Below the pieces are notes generated by a model. That model was not told the DNA's origin, did not search any database, and saw only the letters and a program-made list of their open reading frames with translations. Shown piece after piece: positions 29,385-36,875 of a stretch of DNA of 64,000 bases (positions are counted from its first letter, which is position 1; every line of letters starts with the position of its first letter). This stretch comes from Paenibacillus sp. S150 (GTDB lineage: Bacteria; Bacillota; Bacilli; Paenibacillales; Paenibacillaceae), in the NCBI RefSeq assembly GCF_019352175.1, contig NZ_JACBYI010000001.1:558001-622000 (forward strand). Direction: 5' to 3'. Made by a program: the position numbers and the translations under genes.

Positions 29385-29725
29385 CAAAAAATCCCTCGTC
29401 CTGTTTGTTACAAACAGGGACGAGGGATTATCATAACCAATAATTCACCCGTGGTACCACCCACATTCCGGATTCATGCAACCTGCCCTAAATCCGCTCT
29501 AAGCGGTTAACGCCCGCCTACGCGCTCCGGCTACTGATCTGCGGCAATTATGATTGCCTGCTTTCGCCGTGCGTTCTCGGGGAAGTCATTCATCCGTTCA
29601 TCAACAGAATCCTTACAGCCAGGCGGAAAGGGGGCGCTCGTCCTGCGAATGGACTTGCAGCCGGTTCAGCCGGGATTCTTCTCTGGGGTTGTGGGGTACG
29701 GATTACTTGGTCCCGTCATCAAAAC
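29385..29725 (-). promoter_or_regulatory. T-box riboswitch leader of hisS-aspS
   Basis: On the minus strand the core GGGTGGTACCACGGG is at 29448-29462. It is followed by a very strong terminator (29385-29430, arms from ATCCCTCGTCC) with a U run. A stem I lies at about 29560-29720. The most likely specifier is GAC (Asp) at 29585-29587 in a GAAT-GAC-TTCCCCGAG context. A CAC (His) triplet lies about 20 nt further on, outside the expected loop. Leaders of hisS-aspS operons sense Asp and/or His tRNAs; which one applies here is not certain. Confidence 0.88.
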
Positions 29726-29734
29726 ATTATAACA
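29726..29734 (-). promoter_or_regulatory. Extended -10 promoter of hisS-aspS
   Basis: On the minus strand TGT-TATAAT lies just before the T-box leader. No good -35 at the right distance. Confidence 0.55.
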
Positions 29735-29930
29735 TACCGTATATTGTTAGATTCTACTGAACCACTGCGCTAAAGTCAAGGAATGAAATGAAATCATGTC
29801 CCTCCAAGCATTAAATTACTACAAAATCCGCCACCTTCAGCGTTATTTGAAGGCTGGCTGCATATCCAACTTTATATACCCTTCCAACTTTATACACAGC
29901 AAAAGGAATTCATAATTTCCTAAAATGCAA

Positions 29931-29950
29931 GAAAGACGCCTATCGGCGTC
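29931..29950 (-). terminator. Small terminator-like hairpin
   Basis: GACGCC-TATC-GGCGTC with a short U-rich tail on the minus strand. It lies left of the 51-bp repeat array and would terminate any leftward transcript from it. Confidence 0.4.
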
Positions 29951-30009
29951 CTATATAAGAAAGCAGCCATTTCAGTGGGGAGGAGAAGAAGGAGAAGAAG
30001 CATTTCGCG

Positions 30010-30378
30010 CTGATTTCACCGCCCTGCCGGCTTCGGGCGAATTCAAAGGTACTTCTGCCTTTGATTCCACCGTCCTGCCGGCTTCGGGCGAATTCAAAGG
30101 TACTTCTGCCTTTGATTTCACCGTCCTGCCGGCTTCGGGCGAATTCAAAGGTACTTCTGCCTTTGATTTCACCGCCCAGCCGGCTTCTAGGAGAATCAAA
30201 GGTACTTCTGCCTTTGATTCCACCGTCCTGCCGGCTTCTAGGAGAATCAAAGGTACTTCTGCCTTTGATTTCACCGCCCAGCCGGCTTCGGGCGAATTCA
30301 AAGGTACTTCTGCCTTTGATTTCACCGTCCTGCCGGCTTCGGGCGAATTCAAAGGTACTTCTGCCTTTGATTCCCTTT
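30010..30378. repeat. 51-bp tandem repeat, seven units
   Basis: The unit boundary CCGGCTTC recurs at 30027, 30078, 30129, 30180, 30231, 30282 and 30333, a 51-bp (17-codon) period. Three sub-variants (GGGCGAATTC or TAGGAGAATC; CCGTCCTG or CCGCCCAG) are arranged non-randomly. Because 51 is divisible by three, frames stay open on both strands: a plus frame spans 29925-30461 (178 codons) and a minus frame 29972-30352. Neither has a strong ribosome site. Coding status is undecided. Confidence 0.9.
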
Positions 30379-30486
30379 ACCTGCCCGCTGCGGCCAACGC
30401 AATCGCGCAGTTTGCTTGGCCGCAGTCCCGATCCATTCTTTACAGCGCAGCCGTGAAATAACGGATAAGCTTCGCTTACCCCAAAA

Positions 30487-30600
30487 CCTATAAATTTTTA
30501 TCTTTCAAGCAGAAACGGCTACGCCGTCCTTATGAGGGACGGGGTGTTTCAGCAAGAAATAGAAGGATCATTTAGTGTGCCAAGCATATAAATTCTGCCC
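30487..30600 (+). repeat. Dispersed repeat R2, copy 2
   Basis: Head AGAAACGGCTACGCCGTCC, degenerate second arm, then a TTTAGTGTGCCAAGCATATAAATT tail. It is the most diverged of the full copies. Confidence 0.75.
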
Positions 30601-30672
30601 TGTAATCACGCGGCCGCAGCGATATTTCATTTCTCAGCGGTGCCGCGCAGCGGCATGGGTGTCTTATATTTC

Positions 30673-30706
30673 AAAAAAAATGACCTGCAGCCGATTGCTG
30701 CAGGTC
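30673..30706 (-). terminator. Strong orphan terminator hairpin
   Basis: Perfect 10-bp stem GACCTGCAGC/GCTGCAGGTC with a 5-nt loop and eight U on the minus strand. No minus-strand gene lies within 300 nt to its right, so it may end a small RNA or read-through from 31019. Confidence 0.6.
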
Positions 30707-30911
30707 CATCATCATATATTATAAAAAAGGGGGTCATGCTTCTATTATAAACACGCTATATTAAGGAATCATGAATGAAATATTACGGTTGCATTACAGA
30801 AAAGAAAGCGTTTTATTTATCCGGACATCCCCTGATCCTCTTACCCACAAATTACTTTACACTACAACATTATTCTCTGTCCAGGGATTTAGTACAATTT
30901 TTGATATTTTA

Positions 30912-30945
30912 ACAAACAAGCAGAAACGGCTTTGCCGCCCTTTTC
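30912..30945 (+). repeat. R2 head fragment
   Basis: CAAGCAGAAACGGCTTTGCC followed by GCCCTT matches only the first 30 or so bases of R2. Confidence 0.6.
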
Positions 30946-30953
30946 AAATCGAA

Positions 30954-30992
30954 TAAGCCCCGGCCGCCTTTTAAGGGCAGCCAGGGCTTACT
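30954..30992 (-). terminator. Terminator of the stress-type gene
   Basis: TAAGCCC pairs with GGGCTTA, with inner GGCTGCC/GGCGGCC pairing. The U-tract is weak. Confidence 0.6.
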
Positions 30993-31018
30993 TTTAAACG
31001 GCCGGCAGGAATTCATTC

Positions 31019-31465
31019 TCAATCTTCAAAAATCTCCACAAAGGCGCGTTTGCCGCGCAGCACCTCTATGACCTCATTGTGCTTCTCTTCAGAAACTTTA
31101 AGGTCCATAACATAATGCAGATTTCCCAAATCACGGTCATCGACATCTTTTTCACTGCGCACATCTCCGGCACTGCGGGCATCTGTGTCGTCGTCCGGAT
31201 CATCGTCCACCCGTATGCCCGGCACAATAGCCGCCCCTGAAAGTGAGCCCGATGCTCCCGCAACCCCAAAAGCGCCGCCTGCCATCGCTGAATTGTTGTA
31301 AGGCACCAGCGGCAGCAGGATATTGCGGCTGCGATGGTCCCCTTTGTCCAGTGGATCTGTCAATGCGGATACTTCAAGGCCTTCCACTCCGTAAGGTATC
31401 AATGCCGTCTTCGCACCTTCTGCTTCATCTTCGGTTCTGAAATACGCCTGAATTCTTTTAGTCAT
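31019..31465 (-). CDS. General-stress-type protein of unknown function
   Basis: 148 residues. The ATG at 31465 has GGAGGG 7 nt upstream. The N-terminal 40 residues (KRIQAYFRTEDEAEGAKTAL) look like the domain of YflT/YsnF-type stress proteins that adopts a ferredoxin-like fold. The middle is Gly/Ala-rich (AGGAFGVAGASGSLSG), then a very acidic Asp/Arg stretch, then a second alpha-beta segment. No catalytic motif. The next gene encodes a PfpI/GSP18-type protein, another general stress family, and the pair may be co-regulated. I saw no sigma-B promoter that I would defend. Confidence 0.65.
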   Translation of the reverse strand: MTKRIQAYFRTEDEAEGAKTALIPYGVEGLEVSALTDPLDKGDHRSRNILLPLVPYNNSAMAGGAFGVAGASGSLSGAAIVPGIRVDDDPDDDTDARSAGDVRSEKDVDDRDLGNLHYVMDLKVSEEKHNEVIEVLRGKRAFVEIFED

Positions 31466-31524
31466 GGTCGTTCCCTCCTCATGAATGGTCAAATCAGCAA
31501 TCCTGTACAGCTGTGTTGCAAGTA

Positions 31525-32031
31525 TTACAACACCTTAAGCAGCTCACGCACAAATGCGGGCTCATCCTTGGGTGTGCGTGACGTAATGTAATTGCGGTCA
31601 AGGACAACCTCTTCATCCTTAAACTCGGCACCGGCGTTAATCACATCATCCTTCAGCGGCGGATATGAGGTTACCGTGCGGCCCTGCAGCAGATCGGCGC
31701 TGATCAGGATTTGCGGACCATGGCATATGGAAGCAATCGGTTTGCCCGCACCATCCGCTTCCTTGACGAACTTGAGAATGTCCGGGTCCCGCCGCAAATT
31801 CTCCGGCGAAGAACCTCCCGGGATGACTACAGCATCATAATCGCCAGCCTTGACCTCACTGATGGCTTTTTCCGCCGCATAAGACACGCCGCCTTTTTTG
31901 CCCAGCAAAGTCTCATTTTTCTTCAAACCGATGATCTCGGCCTGATGTCCTGCTTTTATCACTTCATCGTAAGGTACCTTCATTTCGGAATCTTCAAAAC
32001 CGCTTGCAAGCAGAAAAGCTACTTTGCTCAT
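31525..32031 (-). CDS. DJ-1/PfpI family protein (general stress protein 18-like)
   Basis: 168 residues of the class I glutamine-amidotransferase-like fold. The nucleophile elbow reads SICHGPQ (Cys near 105) and the glutamate site is in GFEDSE near the N-terminus. Family members act as deglycases, chaperones or proteases; the activity here is not known. The ATG at 32031 follows AAAGGAG by 11 nt; a GTG farther up overlaps that site and is less likely. Confidence 0.88.
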   Translation of the reverse strand: MSKVAFLLASGFEDSEMKVPYDEVIKAGHQAEIIGLKKNETLLGKKGGVSYAAEKAISEVKAGDYDAVVIPGGSSPENLRRDPDILKFVKEADGAGKPIASICHGPQILISADLLQGRTVTSYPPLKDDVINAGAEFKDEEVVLDRNYITSRTPKDEPAFVRELLKVL

Positions 32032-32154
32032 GTAGATGAACGCTCCTTTCACTATTCTGTCTTCGTCTTTCTATTACCCGCATTCACGGACTTTCTAACG
32101 ACCCGGAGAAATGAACTGGAGACACGCACAGGAAAAGGCGCGCTGTTCGGCACC

Positions 32155-32310
32155 TCAGGTGCGCGGCAAAAGGCTGCGGCTGTTCCCCTTTAGGATTTGA
32201 AGTTCTTTATTGTCTTCGGCAACCCTGGCCGCCGCCGCGGCTTCGGCTGAGCAGCCTGCACAATATGCAGGAATGCTTCTCCAGCACCGGGCTTTTTCTG
32301 ATTGTCTCAT
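32155..32310 (-). CDS. Possible small protein (51 aa)
   Basis: ATG at 32310 with GGGAG 7 nt upstream. It encodes a 51-residue basic peptide with three cysteines near the start (CW, YCAGC) and an alanine-rich middle followed by VAEDNKELQILKG. No recognised family and no terminator. Confidence 0.35.
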   Translation of the reverse strand: MRQSEKARCWRSIPAYCAGCSAEAAAAARVAEDNKELQILKGNSRSLLPRT

Positions 32311-32412
32311 GACAGGACTCCCTGCTGTTCGTGAATATTCGCTCCCTTCTAGTTTATCCAGCTGAACGAGGCTCTATCCGCCAAAGCGGGACCGCACCGG
32401 TCTGCCTGCATT

Positions 32413-32520
32413 TCCAAACAAGTGGAAACGGATATCGTCCTTATAAGGACGATATCCGTTTCAGCGAGAAAGATAAGGCTAATTTATAGCGTGAAACATA
32501 TACATTCTTGATCTTTTAAG
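32413..32520 (+). repeat. Dispersed repeat R2, copy 3 (perfect 38-bp palindrome)
   Basis: Bases 32425-32462 form a perfect palindrome with 19-nt arms starting GAAACGGATATCGTCC. Then follow the usual CAGCGAGAAAGATAAGGC and the ATAGCGTGAAACATATA tail. Repeat R1-C begins directly after it. Confidence 0.9.
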
Positions 32521-33180
32521 AACAAAATGGCTATGCCGTCCTTGACCGGGCAGCGCAGCTGTTTGTATTTCAGGTGTAAGGCTGGCTGCGGTTCCCTGGC
32601 TCTCCGGTTCCCCCGGCCGGCTGAAGCTCTTCCTCCCCGATCCCTCCAGACTTTCCTGCTCAGCCCCGGCGGCTACGCCCAAGTGGAAAAAGGAAACGTA
32701 ATCCTCCCTTTTTCGCTTGCGTTAGCGGGAAAAGGGAGACTTAATCGATCCGTTTCTCTCCCTTACAGAGGAATACGCCTACATTAAGATGTACTTGAAC
32801 CATTCATCCAAAGGGCAGCCATTTCAGTGGTAAAAAGGATAACTAAGGTAGCGCATTCGGATCCTGGAACATCCCTAGTGGGAAAAAGTACAACTAATCC
32901 AGCGCATTCGAATTCTGATTCATTCCTAGTGGGAAAAAGTACAACTAATTCGGCTGAAATCAGCCATTTGGAGGGAGTGGGCCTCTATTAAGTGTACAAA
33001 ATCCCACTAAAGCCCGGTAAATCCAGAATTCCAGCCCATTAGTGTTACTTTTTACACTTCGCTTCCGTTCCCTATGAACCTCCTTGCGTTTCATCAGCGT
33101 TTTCAGGTCCGCCAGTTCAATTCATATACATTCAATTACCTTTTTGGCTCAACACCAAAATCAGCGGTTGACGATGTGAA

Positions 33181-33498
33181 TGAAGTCCGCTGCGGGTTCA
33201 GAGGGTTCTTCCGGCCGCTGCTAAAGCCCGGTTTCCTGATTGGAATAAGACTACTGGTTGAAACCGGTCTTTAAAAGCGAATAGTATCGTTTCTCCAGGA
33301 TTCCTCTGGCCCTCCCTATGTCCGCATTTAGTGCCGGCCCCTAATTTTTGATGGAGCCAGCTTTTTTCCACGATTCCTTTACCGAAGACTTTTCCGTCCA
33401 TTTTAAGTGCACTAATTCTTGCGAATTCCACTTTACTCCATTCCACTTCACGTCCCTGCCCCGGTAGCAGCCTCGGTTGGACCCGCTCTATTTCGCGC
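33181..33498. other. 318-bp insertion in R1-C, containing R3
   Basis: Absent from R1-D, where GATGTGAA is joined directly to TTCCTCCTGC at 57114/57115. Bases 33203-33296 match the R3 repeats in the leuS and aspS leaders. No open frame with a ribosome site and no obvious target-site duplication. Confidence 0.75.
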
Positions 33499-33524
33499 TT
33501 CCTCCTGCAAAACATAGAACCCGC

Positions 33525-33745
33525 AGACTCTGCACGGCTCAGGAGACTCAGTACGATTCAGCAAACCCAGCAAACTCAGCAGACTCCGCACAACTCAGCA
33601 ACTCTGCAGGCTCCGCACGGCTCAGCAAACTCAGCACAATTCAACAAACTCAGCACGACCCAGCAACTCAGCAGACTCCGCACGGCTCAGCAAACTCCGC
33701 ACGGCTCAGCAAACTCAGCAGACTCCGCACCATTCGGCACGATTA
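33525..33745. repeat. Low-complexity tract of ACTCAGCA / CTCCGCACGGCTCAGCA units
   Basis: About 220 bp of short irregular tandem units (AACTCAGCA, GACTCCGCACGG, CTCAGCA). A much shorter version lies in R1-D at 57140-57190. It lies between the insert and the shared R1 3' end, and looks like an expanding minisatellite. Confidence 0.85.
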
Positions 33746-33821
33746 AGACGCATTATAATTTTGCCCTAACTTCATACCTGCCTTATTCACAATTGGCGGG
33801 AAGCATAATTTCCTAAACAAC

Positions 33822-33869
33822 AAAAAAAGCACCGCTCGCAAGGTTCCTTCCGGAATCTCGTACGGCACT
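33822..33869 (-). terminator. Terminator of relA-dtd
   Basis: On the minus strand AGTGCCG pairs (two G-U) with CGGTGCT, with an inner TTCCGG/CCTT-type loop, followed by seven U. Confidence 0.75.
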
Positions 33870-33926
33870 CCTGATCAGCAGATATATTCAATTGGTCTGG
33901 CTGCCCACGCCGGGTCCCGGCTCTGT

Positions 33927-34370
33927 TCAGCCATGGCTGTCCAGCAGAAGCGTTACCGGCCCCCAGTTGGTCAGCGATACGTCCATCATCGCACCAAAAA
34001 CACCGGTCTCCACCTGAAGACCGCCTTCTCTCAGCTCCTGATTGAAATAATCATACAGCCGCTCTGCCTCGGCAGGCGCTGCCGCAGCCATAAAATTCGG
34101 CCGCCGTCCTTTGCGGCAGTCTCCATACAATGTGAACTGCGACACCGACAATATGGCTCCTCCTGTGTCGGTAACGCTGAAGTTCATTTTCCCCGCGCTG
34201 TCCTCAAAAATTCGCAGACCGGCAATCTTTCCGGCCAAATACTTGGCGTCCTTCTCCGTGTCCCCATGGGCAAATCCGACCAGCAGCATCAGGCCTTCCC
34301 CAATCGCTCCGGCCACTGCACCCGCTACACTGACCTCTGCCTGCTTGCAGCGCTGCACAACGACTCTCAT
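33927..34370 (-). CDS. dtd: D-aminoacyl-tRNA deacylase
   Basis: Removes D-amino acids and mischarged glycine from tRNAs. 147 residues with the two signature motifs, SQFTLYGD (about 77-84) and the Gly-cisPro motif NWGPVT (about 135-140). It lies 20 nt downstream of relA, as in Bacillus, so it is co-transcribed. Confidence 0.96.
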   Translation of the reverse strand: MRVVVQRCKQAEVSVAGAVAGAIGEGLMLLVGFAHGDTEKDAKYLAGKIAGLRIFEDSAGKMNFSVTDTGGAILSVSQFTLYGDCRKGRRPNFMAAAAPAEAERLYDYFNQELREGGLQVETGVFGAMMDVSLTNWGPVTLLLDSHG

Positions 34371-34390
34371 TATGCTTTCAGCTCCTTGCG

Positions 34391-36571
34391 TTATTGCATG
34401 ATGCGGTTAACCGTATATACATCCTTGACCCGCTTCACCCGGTCCACTACGGACTGCAAATGATCGGTGTTGCGGATCAGAATCGTCATATGGATCATCG
34501 CCATTTTGTTCTTGTCGCTTCGTCCGGTGACAGCAGATATATTCGTCTTGCTCTCCGACACCGCCTGCAGCACCTCATTGAGCAGGCCGTTGCGGTCATG
34601 GCCGGTAATCTCAATATCCACGCTGTAGTTGGCCTCCATACTGCCTTCCCATTCCACTTCGATAACCCGTGCCGATTCTTCATTATCACCATCGGTGGGA
34701 ATATTCGGACAGTCTTCACGATGAACGGAAACGCCGCGGCCCCGGGTTACATAGCCGATAATATCGTCGCCAGGCACCGGATTGCAACATCGGGCAAAGC
34801 GGACAAGCAGATTGTCGATGCCTTTTACGCGCACCCCGTTGGTCGGCTGATTGCGCTTCTCCCCGCTGGACTTGATCTCCTTCATTTCGGTGGTAAGCTC
34901 CAGATGTCCAGCCGCCTCTTCCTGTTCCTTGCGCAGCTTCTCCGTGAGCTTGGAAGCGATTTGCGCAGCTGTGATTCCGCCAAAGCCTACTGCCGAAAGC
35001 ATATCTTCAATATCATTGAACGCAAATTTCTTCGCCGCTTCCGACAGCTTATCTTCCGTCAGCCAATCCGAAACCTCCACGTTCAGACGCTTGAGCTCGC
35101 GCTCAATCGCTTCCCGTCCCTTTTCAACGTTCTCCTCGCGTTTCTCCTTCTTGAACCATTGCTTGATCTTGCTGCGCGCATGCGAGGATTGGGCGATCTT
35201 CAGCCAGTCGCGGCTTGGGCCGTAGGAATTCTTCGAGGTCAGGATTTCTACAATATCCCCGGTCTTCAGCTTATGGTCCAGCGGCACAATGCGCCCGTTC
35301 ACCTTGGAGCCGATGGTCCGGTTCCCAACCTCCGTATGAATCCGGAAGGCGAAATCAAGCGGCACAGAGCCGGCAGGAAGCTCCACAACCTCACCTTTAG
35401 GCGTAAAAACAAACACGAGATCGGAGAAAAAGTCCATCTTCAGCGACTCTACGAACTCCTCGGCATCCTTGGCTTCGTGCTGCAGCTCCAGAATCTCGCG
35501 GAAAAATGGCATCCGGTTCTCCGGATTGACAGCATTGCTGTTGCCTTCCTTGTAGGCCCAGTGGGCGGCAATCCCGAATTCGGCAGTACGGTGCATCTCC
35601 CACGTCCTGATTTGCACTTCCGTCGGTTCTCCCCCCGGACCCACCACAGTGGTGTGCAGCGACTGGTACATGTTCGCTTTGGGCATAGCAATATAATCCT
35701 TGAAACGGCCGGGCATCGGCTTCCAAAGAGTATGAATAATACCGAGTGTGGCATAACAGTCCTTAATGTTGTCGACGATAATGCGGATGGCGAGCAGATC
35801 GTAAATCTCGTTGAACTGCTTGTTTCTCGTGTTCATTTTGTTATATACGCTGTAGATATGCTTCGGCCGGCCCGAAAGGTCGCCTTCGATGCCCATTTCG
35901 TCAAGCTTGGCACGGATACGGCCGATGACGCTCTCGATGAACTGCTCCCGCTCCGCCCGCTTCTTATGCACCAGATTGGCAATGCGGTAATACTGCTGCG
36001 GATTCAAATAACGGAGAGCGATATCCTCCATCTCCCATTTAATCGCGGAAATCCCCAGCCTGTCGGCGATGGGACAAAAAATCTCCAGCGTTTCATAGGA
36101 AATACGGCGCTGGCTTTCTTCGGATTGATATTTAAGAGTACGCATATTATGCAAACGGTCCGCCAGCTTAATCACAATGACCCGGATATCCTGAGCCATA
36201 GCGATAAACATCTTGCGGTAGTTCTCATTCTGCTGTTCTTCCTTGGAGCGGAAACGAATCCGTTCCAGCTTGGTCAAACCGTCTACCAGCATGGCGCAAA
36301 TATCGCCAAATTTCTCACGGATCTGCTCCAGGGATACGGTGGTATCCTCTACGACATCATGCAACAGCGCTGCAATTATGGATATTACATCCATTTGCAT
36401 ATTAACGACAATATCTGCGACCGCCAGCGGATGCAGAATGTACGGCTCCCCCGACTTCCGAACCTGCCCGTGATGAGCCTGATCGGCAAACTCATAAGCT
36501 TCCCGGATGCGGAGAAGATCTTTTTCTTTTATATAGGCGCCGGCCTTTTCGATTAATTGCTCTATGCCCAT
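34391..36571 (-). CDS. relA: Bifunctional (p)ppGpp synthetase/hydrolase (Rel)
   Basis: Makes and degrades the stringent-response alarmones. The protein is about 726 residues from the ATG at 36571, chosen because [16 protein letters not shown] aligns with the B. subtilis Rel start; the open frame extends further upstream without a ribosome site. Hydrolase domain about 20-175 with the intact HDVVEDT motif; synthetase about 225-335 (with [14 protein letters not shown] sequence as [11 protein letters not shown]); TGS about 390-450; zinc-finger/helical region with [12 protein letters not shown] domain at the C-terminus. Both activities should be functional. Confidence 0.96.
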   Translation of the reverse strand: MGIEQLIEKAGAYIKEKDLLRIREAYEFADQAHHGQVRKSGEPYILHPLAVADIVVNMQMDVISIIAALLHDVVEDTTVSLEQIREKFGDICAMLVDGLTKLERIRFRSKEEQQNENYRKMFIAMAQDIRVIVIKLADRLHNMRTLKYQSEESQRRISYETLEIFCPIADRLGISAIKWEMEDIALRYLNPQQYYRIANLVHKKRAEREQFIESVIGRIRAKLDEMGIEGDLSGRPKHIYSVYNKMNTRNKQFNEIYDLLAIRIIVDNIKDCYATLGIIHTLWKPMPGRFKDYIAMPKANMYQSLHTTVVGPGGEPTEVQIRTWEMHRTAEFGIAAHWAYKEGNSNAVNPENRMPFFREILELQHEAKDAEEFVESLKMDFFSDLVFVFTPKGEVVELPAGSVPLDFAFRIHTEVGNRTIGSKVNGRIVPLDHKLKTGDIVEILTSKNSYGPSRDWLKIAQSSHARSKIKQWFKKEKREENVEKGREAIERELKRLNVEVSDWLTEDKLSEAAKKFAFNDIEDMLSAVGFGGITAAQIASKLTEKLRKEQEEAAGHLELTTEMKEIKSSGEKRNQPTNGVRVKGIDNLLVRFARCCNPVPGDDIIGYVTRGRGVSVHREDCPNIPTDGDNEESARVIEVEWEGSMEANYSVDIEITGHDRNGLLNEVLQAVSESKTNISAVTGRSDKNKMAMIHMTILIRNTDHLQSVVDRVKRVKDVYTVNRIMQ

Positions 36572-36791
36572 TCTCGTCGTATCCGTTTCCTTTCTATAAT
36601 AAAATGAACCCGCAAGCGTTGCAGAATTTGCAGGTTCCATATGTTCCAAATCTGCGCTACACGCAGTTTAAAGTTGTCTATAATTATGACGCTTGCAATG
36701 GATTACGTCAACACTTGCCATAGCATGGCATCCGGGCAAGAAAATGCGTCAAGAATAGACAATTTCGTGGCACTTGCAAAAATGTTGTTGT

Positions 36792-36833
36792 AAAAAATCG
36801 CCGTTCTATTTAATCTAGTAAAGGCGGTTTTTT
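36792..36833 (+). promoter_or_regulatory. Leader hairpin upstream of the uracil permease gene
   Basis: ATCGCC pairs with GGCGGT, flanked by A6 and T6 tracts, about 43 nt before the TTG start. It looks like an intrinsic terminator in the leader, so attenuation is possible. The loop has TTTAATCTAG but not the AGTCC-GAGAGG signature of a PyrR site. Confidence 0.45.
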
Positions 36834-36875
36834 GGAACCTCACATAAAATAGACATGAAAGAGAAGTGAACACCA

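Larger units (their letters stand above)
30379..31018. other. Intergenic region with repeats and hairpins
   Basis: Contains R2 copy 2, a hairpin followed by eight U on the minus strand (GACCTGCAGC/GCTGCAGGTC, 30673-30706), an R2 head fragment (30912-30945) and the terminator before 31019. The 61-codon frame at 30771-30956 has a poorly spaced ribosome site and runs into the R2 fragment, so I do not call it. Confidence 0.6.
32311..33821. other. 1.5-kb non-coding repeat block
   Basis: Contains R2 copy 3, R1 copy C, a 318-bp insert with R3, and a low-complexity tract. The frame at 33198-33515 (minus) lies inside the insert, has no ribosome site and no recognised family. Confidence 0.7.
32521..33830 (+). 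repeat. Dispersed repeat R1, copy C (with 318-bp insert)
   Basis: The head CTATGCCGTCCTTGACCGGG and the palindromic core (about 32820-33062, with one extra 24-nt unit by local duplication) match copy D. After GACGATGTGAA at 33180 comes an insert (33181-33498). Homology with D resumes at TTCCTCCTGCAAAACATAG and runs to AATTTCCTAAACAACAAAA. Confidence 0.88.

Noticed and set aside
30010..30378. Possible CRISPR array
   Set aside because: The 51-bp units are contiguous with no unique spacers and no cas genes, so this is a tandem repeat.
30771..30956. 61-codon plus-strand frame after an AAGGAA site
   Set aside because: Ribosome-site spacing is too short, there is no family similarity, and the frame ends in an R2 fragment.
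33198..33515. 105-codon minus-strand frame inside the R1-C insert
   Set aside because: No ribosome site, no recognised family, and it spans the insertion breakpoint.
34394..36556. 720-codon open frame on the plus strand
   Set aside because: Antisense shadow of relA, whose HD, synthetase, TGS and ACT motifs are all intact on the minus strand.
36810..36833. PyrR binding site before the uracil permease gene
   Set aside because: TTTAAT is present but the AGTCC-GAGAGG part is not; kept only as a leader hairpin.
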